NCBI GenBank assembly: GCA_903813345.2
Contig: CAIIXF020000009.1
Span: forward strand, 8,674,030-8,738,029
Length of the DNA: 64,000 bases
From: Owenia fusiformis
Taxonomy: Eukaryota > Annelida > Polychaeta > Sabellida > Oweniidae
Reading direction: 5' to 3'
Shown piece by piece: positions 35,001-50,000 of the stretch. The notes under the pieces were generated by a model. That model was not told where the DNA came from and ran no database searches. It saw only the letters and a list, made by a program, of their open reading frames with translations. The translations under genes and the position numbers were made by a program. Position 1 is the stretch's first letter; the number at the start of each line of letters is the position of its first letter.

Positions 35001-38000
35001 TGTTTGTCCGCTATTAAGTACCAGTATTTTTATAACAACGGCATGAGCGAAATTTATGATAAAGCACATGTATGCGATCTTTTAACCTTAAAAACACACA
35101 ATGACGCTGTATATGAACTTTTCTTTCAGTTCGTGAGTACCTTCAATTATTTATGTTGTCATAAATAAAGTTAGTTTCTCAATAGTGTCACTGATGTTCA
35201 AAAATAATAAAGTTTCATCTTCAGATTCTAAAACACTTAGTATTTCGCTCGTTGACCTCTTTCTTTATAGGGGCAGTGTTGTTTCTGAAGAGAAAGTTTA
35301 GATTCTACGATAACATAAATCATCGGTTTTGTATTTTTATATTTTTTATTTCACTGCTTAGCCTGTTCAAGTGATTGTTTATATACTGGGTCAAGACTCC
35401 AGATTCAAATACTGTATTGCCAATTTTTTCGTTATCTTTCAAATTGAGTTTTACTGCTTCTGGTGTTTGGCTTTAATATGTATATCAAAATAATTGATGC
35501 TTGACAGGTAAGTTGAATTAACTTCAATTCCAATATTTTCATGATTGGAACAGGGAGGGTGTGCTTTAAATGGAACAGCTAATGAAACTGAGTGCCTATA
35601 CTTGTATGAGAGAAAATCTGACAGTGTTTTGACAAATTCTCAAAAATATGAAAGCTGAATTTATGTAAACGGATATATGTTCACATATTGGCACCATTAC
35701 TGGCACCATTGCATACAGCTAGATTCATCCTCATAGTCTCCCTTTAAAAATTTTGCAAATATCGTACTATATCATTTAAAATCTATCTGACAATAAATAA
35801 AATCTATCTGATGATCAATATGAGCTACTCGTTTCCTTGGGGCCGCCCCTCCGTCCCATCCTAGTTGCTTATTACCCTTTCCTATTCTTACAAAGGTAAA
35901 AGGGCACTGTGACATTTCAAGGTCATAGCAAGGTCAATAGCTTTATTTTCTTATTGATTGGAAGATCCCCAATGACTTGTTAGAAAATGATCAAATTAGA
36001 AAATCACTAACTGATTTCTGTGTGAATCAGCTAATTAGTGAATAGCAATTGATGAACTCTTTAATTGAAGCTGATCAATGGCCATTGGCCAGACAGAAGA
36101 TTTGTTCTGAACTAAGGGTACTTGAAACCATTTTGGAAGGAAAGGTACAGTTGTTATCCTGTTATCCTCACTAGCAGTTAACTCTCTACCTGTTACGTAT
36201 AATTATAATAATTGTAGTCACTTGTTTCCTCCTTTAAAAAATATACAAGCTAACATTTGAGCGTATTAAAATACTTTGAAATACCATCTCAGAGGATAAT
36301 GTTGCTTGCAAATGACTAATAGTAATGAGGATGCAGGGTATGGGCTGGAGTTTAGGGGGACATAGAGTCTGTCTAATTATCTAATCTACAGGAGGGTTAC
36401 ATGATAGACCCCTTTCCCTCATCAATCAATGTCCAGCTAAGTTGTACTATCTTCAAGTGTGGGGTAGGGTTGGAAGTAAAACTGTCAGTATATACAGTCA
36501 CTGTTCAAGGAAGGTCTCAGTCTATCAGAGGCAGGCCCATAGCCAGGATTTGCCCAGGGGGGCTTCAGTTTTCAAAAATTTCCCGCAGGGTTCACATTTG
36601 ACAATTTTGGCCCTAATATGGCTAAAATCACTTGAGAAGTGCTCAAAATGGTGAGAAACTGCATGATTTTGAAAGAATTTTTGGTCAGGGGGTCACCTGA
36701 ACCCTGCGAACCCCCCCCCCCCCCCTCCCCCTTGCTACGGGCCTGAGAGGTGTTTTACTTGTTGAGGTGTTTGACTCAAAGAGGAGTTTTGAATTTCAAA
36801 TGTGTTTAGCTCTTTATAGACATGTTTGTTTTCATTTATAGATTTGAAAATACTTCAAATCTGAAGTTAAAACATGTCTAAATTCAAGTAAACTTGATGA
36901 GATAAAAGTACTCGAATCATACAAAAGTAATACAAAACGTATCCCTTCAACCGAGACAAAGAAACACTGTATACTGTAAATATGGTAAATGTAATTCTAC
37001 CACTCTGCCCCTGTTGAAGTGTTTAAAAATGATGTAACAGAAGTAAAGGTTCAACTTGTAACATTTTAAACAGTGGTTCCTATTATGATAAGTGGCTGAT
37101 TGTTATCTTACCAGATTAGGCTAATCTCTGTTGTGATTTATATGTGAAATCTGCCAGAATTTGTAAAAGCGTCTGCTACATTTGTCCGTCTGCTCAACAT
37201 GCTTATTTCATGGCATTTCTCTCTTAAATTTGAATGAAGTGACTGGTTTTTTCATATTTTTATACAATTTAGAGTGTTGACTATATGTCTGTTTGCATTA
37301 TAGTTTCATATTCTACCGTTATTCAGTTTATTTTACAAAAACGATTTGGTTATATGTAAAAACATTCGAATTTCTTTTAGGGTAGGTCTTTGACTTGCTG
37401 TACCATTAAGGATTTTCCCTTGAGGTAATATATAGAGACCACAAGGGCCTCGTGCTTGGCTTCACTAAATTTTATGATTGTAGTTATTTCTCAAAGAATA
37501 CTTGTCAAAAACACATCTGCGTGTCCTGATATGATTGAAATTGGAAATTATTATTCAAATTTTAAAAAGATACCTGTGTGGCTAGGTGATACTATTTTGC
37601 TCCTCAGTTCATTCTGCCCATGTATATTGAAATTGTGAGTTGCAGCAGAAAATGTGAGCAAGTAGCTGTTAGGTCTGTTGCCATAGTAACGATGACTTGT
37701 GTTATTTTTGAGAGATCAGTTTCACATAATTTTGTGTATTGCATCTTCCTGTGCTCAAAATATCATTTTGTCACCTTATTTTCATGTTTTATCATGAAAA
37801 ATGAGAAAAATAAATAACATTTTATTCAGGCTTGAATTTAAATCATAAATTAATATAGAGAACCTCAGAAAATATTGTTCTGTGTTTTAAATGTTTATGA
37901 ATAACACTTAAACATGTTTTTAAGTTATAATTGTTTGGATGGGTGGAGATAGTTTAATATAACACCTTTAAAAACAAGACAGGGCTGTTGTAGTAAATGT

Positions 38001-41000
38001 AAACAAAATAACTGCAGTTCATCATAAATCACAAAAACAATTTATTTCAGTCATAGTGATAAAAAAACATTAGAAAATGGCTAAGAAAATTCATGGCTAC
38101 TCATAAATTTATCAAAAGGACTTTTTGAAATATGTATAGGATACTATTACTAATCCCTACTATCTTAATCTCCACCTCATTTTAGCTCCCCTCTCACATA
38201 TACCCTCATTTTCAGGTCTTTATCAATCTGTAATGTATTCATGATCCATGATACAAACTCTACTGGGAGGTGCACCCCTTTATAGACCCATGACCTCACT
38301 ATGCTTGTGGGCATGCCCCTTTATAAGAAACAGTTCTCCAGCAGTCAGAACTCTAGTAAGCATGCTAATTCTACAAGACAAGACATTAGTGTGGAAAAGT
38401 ATTCAAGTGCAAATCTTTACATATCAAACTGTCAACGGGAATAAAAGCTGTGTCCCTGCGGTTGTCTCTTCTTCGCTTATAAAATCATTTACACGAAAAA
38501 TATTGAAAACTAATTTTGATTTTATTGATGTTTTTGTGGTTGTGAGGTTATAAAAAATGCCACTCAAATCAGCTGGATATGTTAAATATAAGAGAACACT
38601 GAAGAGCTACCCTGAGCAAAAGCATGATTCTAAGTATCCTCTTTAAATGAGAGATAGATGGATGGAGAACACACCATTAGTCCGAATTCCGATTGTCTGA
38701 ATCCCTCTGGATTCAAGTCCTAATCGTCTGAATCCAGTTATGTGAATAGCTGATACAGATCTAGGGTACAGAATAATACAACAATACCACAATTTCTGTA
38801 AAAAATGTTTTTATCTTTAAGTTTATAGAATATATCAAGAGGATGTTAATGTATTTTTTATTGTTTTGAGAGTTTTTTTGTGTGATACCACATATTTGAA
38901 TATTCATAGTGTTTTCTGCTAATCTTCCCACAGCATTCTCGTTCTTTGATCTCTTATGGAATAGAATGAGTTATTTGACAAAATTTGAGATGATGTATCT
39001 TGTTCTGTTGTTATATGAACCATAAAACAGTTTGAGTCATTTGGCTAAGTTTCTTGTCATACATATCTCTATTTTGTCAAACTCTGACTGAGGGAGATCT
39101 TCATAATGATATTGTTTCTATAATAATGTTTCTATCTAGTTGTGTTTGTTGCTTTTTTATCGTAGATAATCTTTTTCATGGTCTTGTGGTCATGGTAACT
39201 ATGGGGATGGTTTCTTTTGAAGTTTTATATAATGATACAACAGTAAAAGGATGGATATCTATTTATATTTCAAACAGATGTTTTTGAGTAGAATTTGTCA
39301 CATAATTACAGTATTATGAGTACATGGTAATTTTATGTAGCATAAAAACATCCGTTTGCTCTAATATTTATTTTATTCAATTTCTGTCCAGAATTTGAAA
39401 GAACTTTTATTTACAATTTAGAGTATGAACTACAAGTATGTTTACTTTATTCCTTGCTGATTTTACTCTTTTGCACTCTATTTTGCATTTCAAAACAAGA
39501 GCTAGTGATTTAATGTCACATTGACCTTACAAGGTATTCAATGTCATTGTGATCTTGATAGCTATTGCAAACTAATCATGGCTTGAAGTAGAAAAAATTA
39601 TGAAATACTTGAATTTTTTGATTGATATGAGAGCAGGGAAGCTGAGGTTCGACTTATGCAACAATGGAAGATATATTATACTCGATGTGGCTTTATAGAA
39701 AACCAAACTAGTTAATCAAGGAATTTTTTTGTTTCATCTGCTGAGATAAAAGTGAAACATGATGTATGTGAACAGATCATGTAATATCCTAATCAACTAA
39801 TGTTATATCAAGCCCCCCCCCCTTCCCCCCCTCCCAACCCATCTCCTTTTCTCTGTGTTTGGAAGAGAAGGGGGGGTGAGATACCATAATAATGCCAACA
39901 CAATTAAGGTTAATCTCATTGTCTCCTGAATGAGAAGTCTCTATCTCAACCCCCCCCCCCCTCTATTTCAACTCCCCTCCTCCCCATCTCTTGATCATCT
40001 TTCCCATTTAAGCCTCTCTGTTTGACCCTTCCCCTCTTAACCATTGGTCTGTCGTAAAGTATTAATCAATATAAGTCGAAGAAAATGAACTTTCTTTGAA
40101 CTAGGCAAGAATGACACAGACAATACAATACATAAAAGTCACATTTACGATATCTACTAGAAGAATATTGCTCCTGAAAATCAATAGGTCCAAATGTTTT
40201 TCACTTGGTTAGTTAGATGCTTCCTGTACACTTTCAAACTCAATTGTCACTTGATCGCTCTTATAGAGAATTCTAGTAGTGAGATTTGGAGGAGTAATTT
40301 GTTAGCAAATTTGTTATAATCTACTGTAATCACGCCTCTGTTGAATACTTTTTTTTATTGAAAGTGAACACATCTTTCTAGTGAACACATTGTAATCTTT
40401 CTATTCTGCATAGAGAATAATTTGATTTGTGAAAATAAATGACTTTATCAAGCATTGGGGTTTTATTTGAAAAAACTAAAGCACTGAACTTCCTCAACAA
40501 CTTATAAGAAAATTGAATATAAAATATAAATAAAAGAAATATGTTAAAATGGAATGAATACCAATTATTCTAACTTTTTTATAGCTAAATTTTAAGACAG
40601 AAATAATGAACGTCCCTAAAAGTTGAGAAAAAAGCATAGAGGAATTCAATCAAGTCGGAGAGAAAATTCAATTAGTTTGCATAATTAAATGAAAATGATG
40701 AAGCAAATTAGGAAGTCTGGCTTATTGCATTATGGGCAATCACAGCCTTTCAGTTCATATTGCAAACTCGAAACAGATAGATTTGATGAGTATCAGAATG
40801 GGCCGATTAAGCCATCCAAGCCAATGCTTGCTAACATTTGGTATTGATCCTATAGACCCGTAGGCCCCCTCCCCTCTCTCTCCCATTTATCACTTCGTAT
40901 GTCTAGGAAGGTACCATCCGTGCATGTATTTGATTGTATCAATTTTCGTTCAACTTTTATCCAGTGCAAAAACTAAAATTGGCCTGTTATGTTATTTAAA

Positions 41001-44000
41001 GGCAGAATCTGATCTATAGGGGGTGACAAAATTACAAGCAACATGTATAATTGACCTGCCAATCTATTCCTTACGATATCAAATAAAATATCTTCCAAAA
41101 GATTCTCAATATGTTATAAATTGGTGAAGTTATAATGGATTCAAAGTGCAAAAATGGGTGAAAAATGTTTAAATTCTCCCAAATAATAAGATGGTAATCA
41201 TTCTTATAGAAAAATAATACATTATTGTAAAAATCTTTAGTTTTCTTGTCTTGGAATAAGGTATGCACTTTTGTGATTTTTAGAAAATAGACATGACAAG
41301 GAATGACATGAGCCACACATATTCTAAAATTGAATCAATTTTGTTTTGCCTGCTCGCTATATCTGATTCTCTCTTTAAGAGGAATTAAGAACTGAGACTA
41401 GTTTTTTTAGAGCTGTGTTTAGGTATTATACAATTATAGATGTAATTTTGGCAATTGTCTGAATATAATTATAGAATATCTAGTTTTAAATGAAGATTAA
41501 TGTCAATTACATTTACAGAATGCTACTCTTTCAAACAGTAATTCATTGTCTAAAAATCCTTGGGGACCTGTCATTTTCCGAGTTGTATATTATGATATGC
41601 TAGCTGAGTAACAGTCATCCATTAGTCTACTTAATATACCTTCAGAGATTATTAATACTCAGATGGGTCCATTAGTCTACTTTGCTAACCTTCAGAGATT
41701 ATTTACAGAATTGTCCATTGAAAAAATAAAAGATGAGTTCCAGCATATCATATTTACTAATGATATATTTCAAGAACAAGTTCTAAGAAGATAGGTAGAC
41801 TTGACAAGGCTTACATCTAGTTCAAGTTGAGTGATTTCAAGATTAATAAAGTTCTTTGTTATTTGAGTGCCTGTTGATGAATTCCCATTTTAAAACTGCA
41901 AAATAAAGTGAAATCAATAAAAAAAAACAAGGAACAAAACAAGTCGATTTGTAGAAAATATTCTAAATTTTATAAAAATGCTAAAAAATTTGATACTCCA
42001 TTCAAATTGTAGAGAGAAAATGGGTGAAATATGCAAGAGCAGACGGACATCTGAATCAAGGAAAATGTACACAACTTCTTTTGTCAGAACTATCAGTAAA
42101 GTATATTCAGCCATAAATCACTTGCTGTCAATAAATCGTCCTACTCATTAGGCTGGAGATATTTCAATATCTTTTAGCAGAACAAAAACAATGTAGCCAT
42201 ATCCCATAAATCACTGCTTTGTGGTTGCTTTTATTACCATTGATTAAAAACTGGAAATCACAAAGTTTATCATTCCGAGAAATAATATTCCTCATAAATT
42301 CTTTGTTATCATTAACAGTGTTAATTATCCCCTGAAATCCATAATACCCTCGATAAAAAGGTAATAATGATAAATGCCTTTGTCTGAACAAATTTTAGGA
42401 TATTTTTGTTAGGTTTTAGCAGTGGTTAGATTTAAGCATTAAGCAAGAAGCAGTTTGCTACAAAATTGATTATTTGCTACCTGAACGTGGCATTTTAAAT
42501 TTGCTACCTTTTTCCAAATGGTAAATGGTGAATATTTACTCCTTGTCAAAAGCCCAGACACAGTGGAATAATATGCTGTGTTCCAAACTTATTCTTGTAA
42601 TTGAAATTCCATGATATAAAAAAGGAAATTATATATTTTCTTAGCCTTTGGGAACTTGCAGATCACACTTTGTAACAACAGAGGAATTCTCCTAGTTTTT
42701 CTCCAGTGAAATATAAGACATTCAAGAATGGTAACACTCAGCTCTTCTCTCTGATCTTGAAATCAACTGCAGTTTCTGATATTTCTCTAAAATCTTGAGC
42801 ATTCTCTACATGTCTGCAGGCCTGTAGCCAGGATTTGCCAAGGGGGGGTTCACATTTGACAATTTTGGCCCAAATATGGCTAAAATCACTTGAGAAGTGC
42901 TCAAAATGGTGAAAAACTGCATGAATTTGAAAGAATCTTTGGTCAGGGGGGGTTCACCCCCTTCCTCCCCTGGCTACGGGCCTGCGTCTGTCTGTTTTAT
43001 TCCGTGCTGGTACCTCTCTCTTCCACTCTATTCTGCAATTGAAAACTCAACCACCATTCAGTTTTTAGTCATGGGAGAAGATATCAGATGATTTGAAAAT
43101 ATATGCTAACTGGGCATTCCATGCTGTTAATCTGTGTTAGATTCACTTTGATTTCAGTTTGGTACAAGGTGTGATGATTATTTCCTGGTGAAAAAAATAT
43201 TTTTTGGGTATTAGGCATGGTTAAGTCTCAAGGTTAAAGAAACAAATATAGTTTAAATGTCAAAAGTTTGTTGAGAGTTTCAGGCTGATCTCTCGCCAGG
43301 AATTTTATCAATTTTGAAAACTAAGCAGCCAGCTTTCCAAGACGGATTTGTAATGCTTAGTTATTTATTCATACGTTTTATAACTAAAAGACTTGATGGT
43401 ATGTTAAAAGCCACAATCAGATTTGAAAAGTGCTTAAAAGTAAGGTTAGGGGAGATTAAAACCTGCATATTTATGGTAGAAAAACTTGGGCGGGGAAGAT
43501 AGATTTGTTTTGTTTCAAGCCAGTGATTCAAAATCAGCCATCAGTCACAAAATAAATGTAAGTTATAAAAGTACTGGAAGAAATACACTAGTATTCTCAT
43601 ATACAAATGTTGCCTTAAAAGCTATTTAGTCTTATAGACTCCCTGGAGTCTGAATTCACATATATAATCTTTCAGGAATTAGCTCTGTAAATGCATATTT
43701 TCTAGTTTGGATTTGAGCTAAATGATCTGAAATCCAGTATGAAAGAACCTTAGTTATATGGCACCAGACTATTTAACCCTTTAACATACATAGTATAAAA
43801 ACAGGTATAGAAGCAGGAATTTAAGATTGTGGAAGGTCTGGAAAGGGTTAAGGAGCTAGTAATTATTTTTAGAGTAATCTATCTTAGGTGTGAGATTCTT
43901 TAGAAAAAACAAGACTTTGTTTAATTGTTAAACTTGATAGAGTGAAGGAGAATGTTATGCCTTTCAGAGACTGTTTTATACATTTTTCTGATGTATGTGT

Positions 44001-47000
44001 ATTTGTTCAACAGTATCCTTTACTTAAAGTGGCACCAAAGAAGGGGGGGGGTTAATTTTAAAAAGCCATGTGTTGTTGCCTATGCAATTCTAAATTTTAT
44101 TCCTGAAAAAATTGAGATACTTGATCCAATGTAACTAACAATATGCCATTTTTAAATATTTTAGCTTGTGATAAGACATACACCCACTAGGGTGTCATTA
44201 TCACTTATATGTATATATGTTTATATGATTTTAATAAATAAAAAAAAATAAAAATAAAAAAAGATAGAAGTTACGACAGATTGCATAAATTTATAAATTA
44301 ATTTGATTTAAAAAGGTCCACTTTTTCTAAATATATTGCCAAATAAGCTCATCAAATCAAGCTTTATATCTTAGGCATATAACAAAGGATGCTATATGTA
44401 AAAACACTAAAAATCATTTTTTTTATTTATAAAGTTATCCTCAGCTAATGTATTTATCATTTGTTGCAAATTTAATATGAACATTTTCACCATAGTAATC
44501 TTTGGTTTCACTTTAAATTCTGAAATATAGATTAACATGCTGTCTTGGATGGATAAATAAAAGCTAAATATAGCAAAGAATTATTTCATAATTTATCATC
44601 TCAACTGGTACTTCTTTTAGAATATTGGCTGACCTGCGAATAAACTTCAAGATGGTCATGTTTTCAAATTCAAAATAGAGTGGAAAAGAGTGGAATCAGC
44701 AAGGAATAAAGTAAATAGACATGTAGTTAACACTCTAAATTGTATAAAAATGCCACAAAATAGAGCTCTTCAGTCAAATTTTAGAGAGAAATTGAGTGAA
44801 ATAGGCGGCTATAAACATAGCAGCCGGGATATTTTAGAAAAGAAAACTTGTGTATTTTATCTTGAAGTGTTGAAAGCACCTGGGTTTTCAAGATTTATTA
44901 GTCGGAACTTATCCAAATCATGTAACCTTTCACAAGTCCCTTACATAATCAAGCGAAAAAATGGAAAAAATCCTGGGTATGTAGACAACGTGTCCTCTAA
45001 GCCTTCTCTCTTTTAAAGAAAATCTATTTTTGAATTGATTTATTTTTGTTGTTGAATTGAAGTTAGTATTACGTATAAGGCTAATTATTGCAACAAAAAC
45101 ATTAAGGTAGGCCTTGAAGAATGTTATTTTGCACGTGACATAGCTATACAAGCCAACCATGTAATTTAATCTACAAGTTCTGCTTTAATAATTTGGTTAG
45201 TCATTGGAATTAATTATTTGCAATAGTAAGCATGTCATCAATCAAGAACAGCTTGTATATTGTTTACTGCTATCATTTTTGTAATCATTATTTGGCATTG
45301 GTATTCTGAAGTTCTGTGACAAATCGTTACACTGTTGTAACTTACCATGTAGTTACATTTTTACAATTGTCATGGAAATGCCGTGTATGATATGAGCCAA
45401 CTACCCATCCACCCACCTCTCCCTCACTTAATACTCCATTTTCTCAATTCATGTTTTCTCTGCTTTCAGTTGATTGTCTACTATGTTATTGCGATCCCTG
45501 TGATGGGCCCCGTGTGCGAGGCAACAATACTTGCGAAGCTCCACCCCTAGCTAAATGTTTCAGTTCAGTCGCAGCATCCCCTGATGGCGGAGAAGACATA
45601 TACAAGTTTGGATGTCTGCCCGAAGATGAGGGGACAATATTATTGGTTAGTATAAATATATCTAAATCACCATAATGTTTGCTATTTATACTATCATTAC
45701 TTCAGTATATTTTGATCCCAAAGTTCATGTACTTCAATTTTTTTTTGACATACACCTTTATAACAGTGGTTCACTGTCATCCATTGTATAAGAGGGCCGA
45801 ATTACATTCATTTATAAAATATTAAAGTATACAGCCTATAATTTTTAACTAAAATAATGATAGTCATGGTATACCAGAATATGGTATATGTACACATCTG
45901 TTCAAAACTTTTTGAAACAATTATCTAACTATTTCCCCATTTTGTTCCGTCATATAATAAAAACATCATCCCCTAGTTACCTAGTATATATCATACCCTA
46001 AGGTCATGGTGTATTTGTAAAAACCCTGACGCTAAAAGAGCTTCGCATGTTTTTTTAACTTTATATTCTGTGTCTTTCGTTTTGTTTGTTTGTTTATTCA
46101 TTCAGAATTAGTTTCTCATTGAAAATATTTTCCTGTTATCATCTCTTTTACCGTCTTAGACATGGGTGGTGAAAACCGCATAGCAACAGGCGGAAAACAT
46201 GTTATTCACTCCATGAGAACATACACAAAATGGCAGGCAGATTTTACAACACAGGTGGTCGAATTTGCAGCACCTGAAAATGAACAAGCTGATTATTATT
46301 CAATTTTAGGATCTGAGCGGTCTGATTACAATAAGAATTGAGGAAAACAAAAAAGAAATAGACTAATTTAGAGTTCAATTTTGCTTGCATGTTTAAAAAT
46401 AACAAACTGCCATACACATGTTATTATTGAATTGGAAGAATCGTCAATTCACCATATTGATGAAAATGAACCAAAGATTATATCATGGAAAACTCCTTTC
46501 TCCTTTCTTTAAACATGCAAAATATTTGTGATTTTCTTATTTTCAAGTGGGTACAAAATGCAAATAGGTTTTCATATAGTTACAAGCCTGTTTTCCAAAT
46601 CTTAAGTGGGTGCTGCGCCCACTTGCTTCAACGCTGGGGTGATCACTGGAAAAGCACAATAAACCCCCAAGAAAGAAATCCCTGAGAGAAAACTCAAAAA
46701 AATGAAACTGTAATTGAATCACACTGTTGGCATCAGTAGAGAAAATAACATAAGAAAATCTCACTGTGTTCATAAAATAGATTTATGCCAATAAATTACA
46801 GTGCAATGGGAATGATCTACAATTGCTATTATCATGTTGTCTGTCGGCTATTTTTATAACAAATACAAGCATGATTGATTGACTGTGCAGATTAGCGAAT
46901 ATTGGTATGGTTCACAATTGTTTTTATAATCCACAGACAATAATGTACCATTGATTCAAGTAGTTAAGCTCTTACACTCAGAGTGACTGAGGTTTAAAAA

Positions 47001-50000
47001 AATTGGGAGCTCAAGATACATTGTGATATCAATATCAATATCGATGTTTTCAGCTTATTTGATGGAGAATAGGGATGTTGAATCACATCATCAAATCCAT
47101 ATAGAAAAATTGATGTGTTTTCAATATTAGATGAGATACGCTTTCGGTTATGAAATAACCCTGCTATTTTTGTCAGTGTTTTTAAATGCCCATCATGTCC
47201 TCATGCTTTATTTTATGCTTGGTATTTCTTCAGAATAATATTCCAGAAATTCATGGATTCATTAAAACTTTAGACTAATTATTCTTAAGATATTTTAGAG
47301 TAATCCACGTGAATGGTTCAAATTCATTCTAGGGACGTTATAGAATTTGGTGACATTATTTAATATTTAACAGAGAGATCATGGGTAAATATATCTTAAG
47401 CTCTGAAGCTTAAGAAATGTCAAGATGTGACATGCTTGTTTCATTCTTGTATTTGCATAAAGAGAAGCAATTGGTTTTCTTTAAATGTAATGTTCAGGCT
47501 AGCTTGAAAAAAAGAAATAAACTTATTTTTATTAACACTTTTATGTATCATTATAACACTACCAGAAGTGACATATTGTTATAGTCTTCAATTTTTTGTG
47601 GATGATGTTTGGCAGTTGGTGTTCGGCAGTCAGTGTCTGAAACAAATGGCAGGTAGCGACATGGTCTATCCTGTCAATGAACGATAATATTTGGACAGTG
47701 GAGATTCTGAACAGTCAAAAATTCTTTGTCAAAAATACGAGAACTCACCATATGAGCACTCTTGGTGCCATTTTTCAGTTTTGGCTGCCTTTTAATAGAT
47801 TCCAAGATTAGCTTCATTACAAAATCAATAACAAGAAATAAAACCCTATTTGCATATACTGTTATTGCATGTTAATATGTATCATAGTGATTAATTGTTA
47901 TTGCATGTTAATATGTATCATAGTGATTAATTGTTATTGCATGTGATATGTATCATAGTGATTAATTGTTATTATTCTCTTGTAGTGCCATGGAGGCAAT
48001 GAAGTCAACCATAAGGTACCCAAGCACATAATATGCTGCAACAGCACCAATCTATGCAACGAACATCTCATCCCACAGTATAAAGTACAGCCCCCTACCC
48101 CAACAAGTAAGCACAACGCTTTCTCATTTAAATGAACTTGATATAATGTTTATTGCATATATTATTACTAAACTATCAGTATTTATTGATGAGTATGCGC
48201 AAATGCCAACGAGGAAGTACCAAAAATTGCAACCAAACTCAGCATATTGTGAATTACAGATAGCCTTGTATCGAGTCTTCCCCTCCCTCTCACACGGGAT
48301 TTAGTCTAATTGAAGTAAAAATTTAAAATTCATATCAATTCTCAAACCTTGTCAGAATAAATGTGCACAAGTACTAGTGGAAAAGTAAAAAATGTTTACA
48401 GTACACAGCAAGAAAAAAAATCAACAGAATTATAAACTGTAATACATGTTTATTTCACTGAAACTTGCTTTCGGGATACAATTCTTCAATTACCATTCAT
48501 TTCAAATGACAACAAAATCTGAAATTGCAAATGCATCAGTACACAAATTACAAAGGAATCCAGAATTGTGATAATGACAATTAGGAAATCAACATGTTTG
48601 TCAGTGCTAATTGAATGTATTAATGATGTACTTTGTTGTGTTAAATGGATTTTTTATCTTGTAAAGTGTACATTATGAAATTAATGTGATGTAACATCTT
48701 GTCTCAACTAATGATGCAAATCGGTGTTTTTATCAGCTCATATTCATTGCAACTTCACATTATATTGAATTGTTTGATTCTTCATGAGATATCACATTCA
48801 GCAATATCCAGTAGTAGATAACATTTATTGCATTGCATGTTGAAGTTACGTTAAAGGTTTAAAAAATCATTTTTGGAATATTATATTAGTCCAGAGTAAA
48901 AATTATATTTTTGAATTTGCTTTATATTGTAATGTTATGTATCCAAGATATGATGATAAATTTTTATGAAAAAAGTACATTTACTTTAAAATATTTCTTG
49001 TAGGTTTTGTTCCAGAGAAGTACCGCTCCAACGAACATGTTACCCAGATTGCATTGCTCATCTCCGTCACCGTGTGTTTTGTTATTCTAATCATCACAGT
49101 TACATTTATATATTTAAGGTATGTTTAAAACATCTTTTTGTTTTATTTTTTAAAATTAATAATCATAAGTAAGAGGAGGGAAAACCCCATGATTCAATTG
49201 ATGACATACAATTTCCTCCTTCGCGCACCTCCTTTTGTCAAAAACGTACCCTCCATCTTGGTTTTCAAAGTTTTCAAATTGACCTAGTTTTAAACCAATC
49301 AACGACATTATAAGCGTATGTCATCTTTAAACCCTGGAGTTTCTCCCCCTCTTATCGTAAGTGTCTTTTTTCAAACTGCAAATATGTGGGCACTGATGCC
49401 AATTTGGAATTATACTGAAATGTGTTAAAAAACAGTTCGAAAAGAAAAACCAGTTTGAAGGAACAATGACCCAACATACAATGAAATCATGCCTTCTGCT
49501 CCCTTTCATTCACCATTCAGGAACCAAACATAGAGTGTGCCAAGAAAGTTCATTATCTTTTTTGAAAATTCTCATTCATATACAGTAAAATGTACAAAAT
49601 GGAGCACCTACAGTAAAATGTACAAAATGGAGCACCTACAGTAAAATGTACAAAATGGAGCACCTACAGTAAAATGTACAAAATGGAGCACCTACAGTAA
49701 AATGTATAAAATGAAGCACCTCCATAAGTAGACTCTGTTGCCCATAAACTTGGCATAAAAGGATCTTTGTAAGCCTCTAAATGGAACACTATTTTTAATT
49801 ATTATTTTTTAATTAATATTATTATATACCCAATATGTAACACTAATCCTGATTGGTCAATACCTAGTCACGTGTTCCGAAATAGATTTACTATTTCCCT
49901 CGGAAAGTTATATTCCCTCAAATGTGACGTCAGCGGGAATATACATTTGAACTATTGCCCGCTGACGTCACAATTGCAAGTTCTATTACCCTTGGAAACG

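Larger units (their letters stand above)
33161..45469. other. BMPR1 intron 1, last part
   Basis: No supported gene. Besides the repeats listed separately it has long C runs near 39811-39836 and 39950-39961 and many chance ORFs under 110 codons without recognisable domains. Confidence 0.45.
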
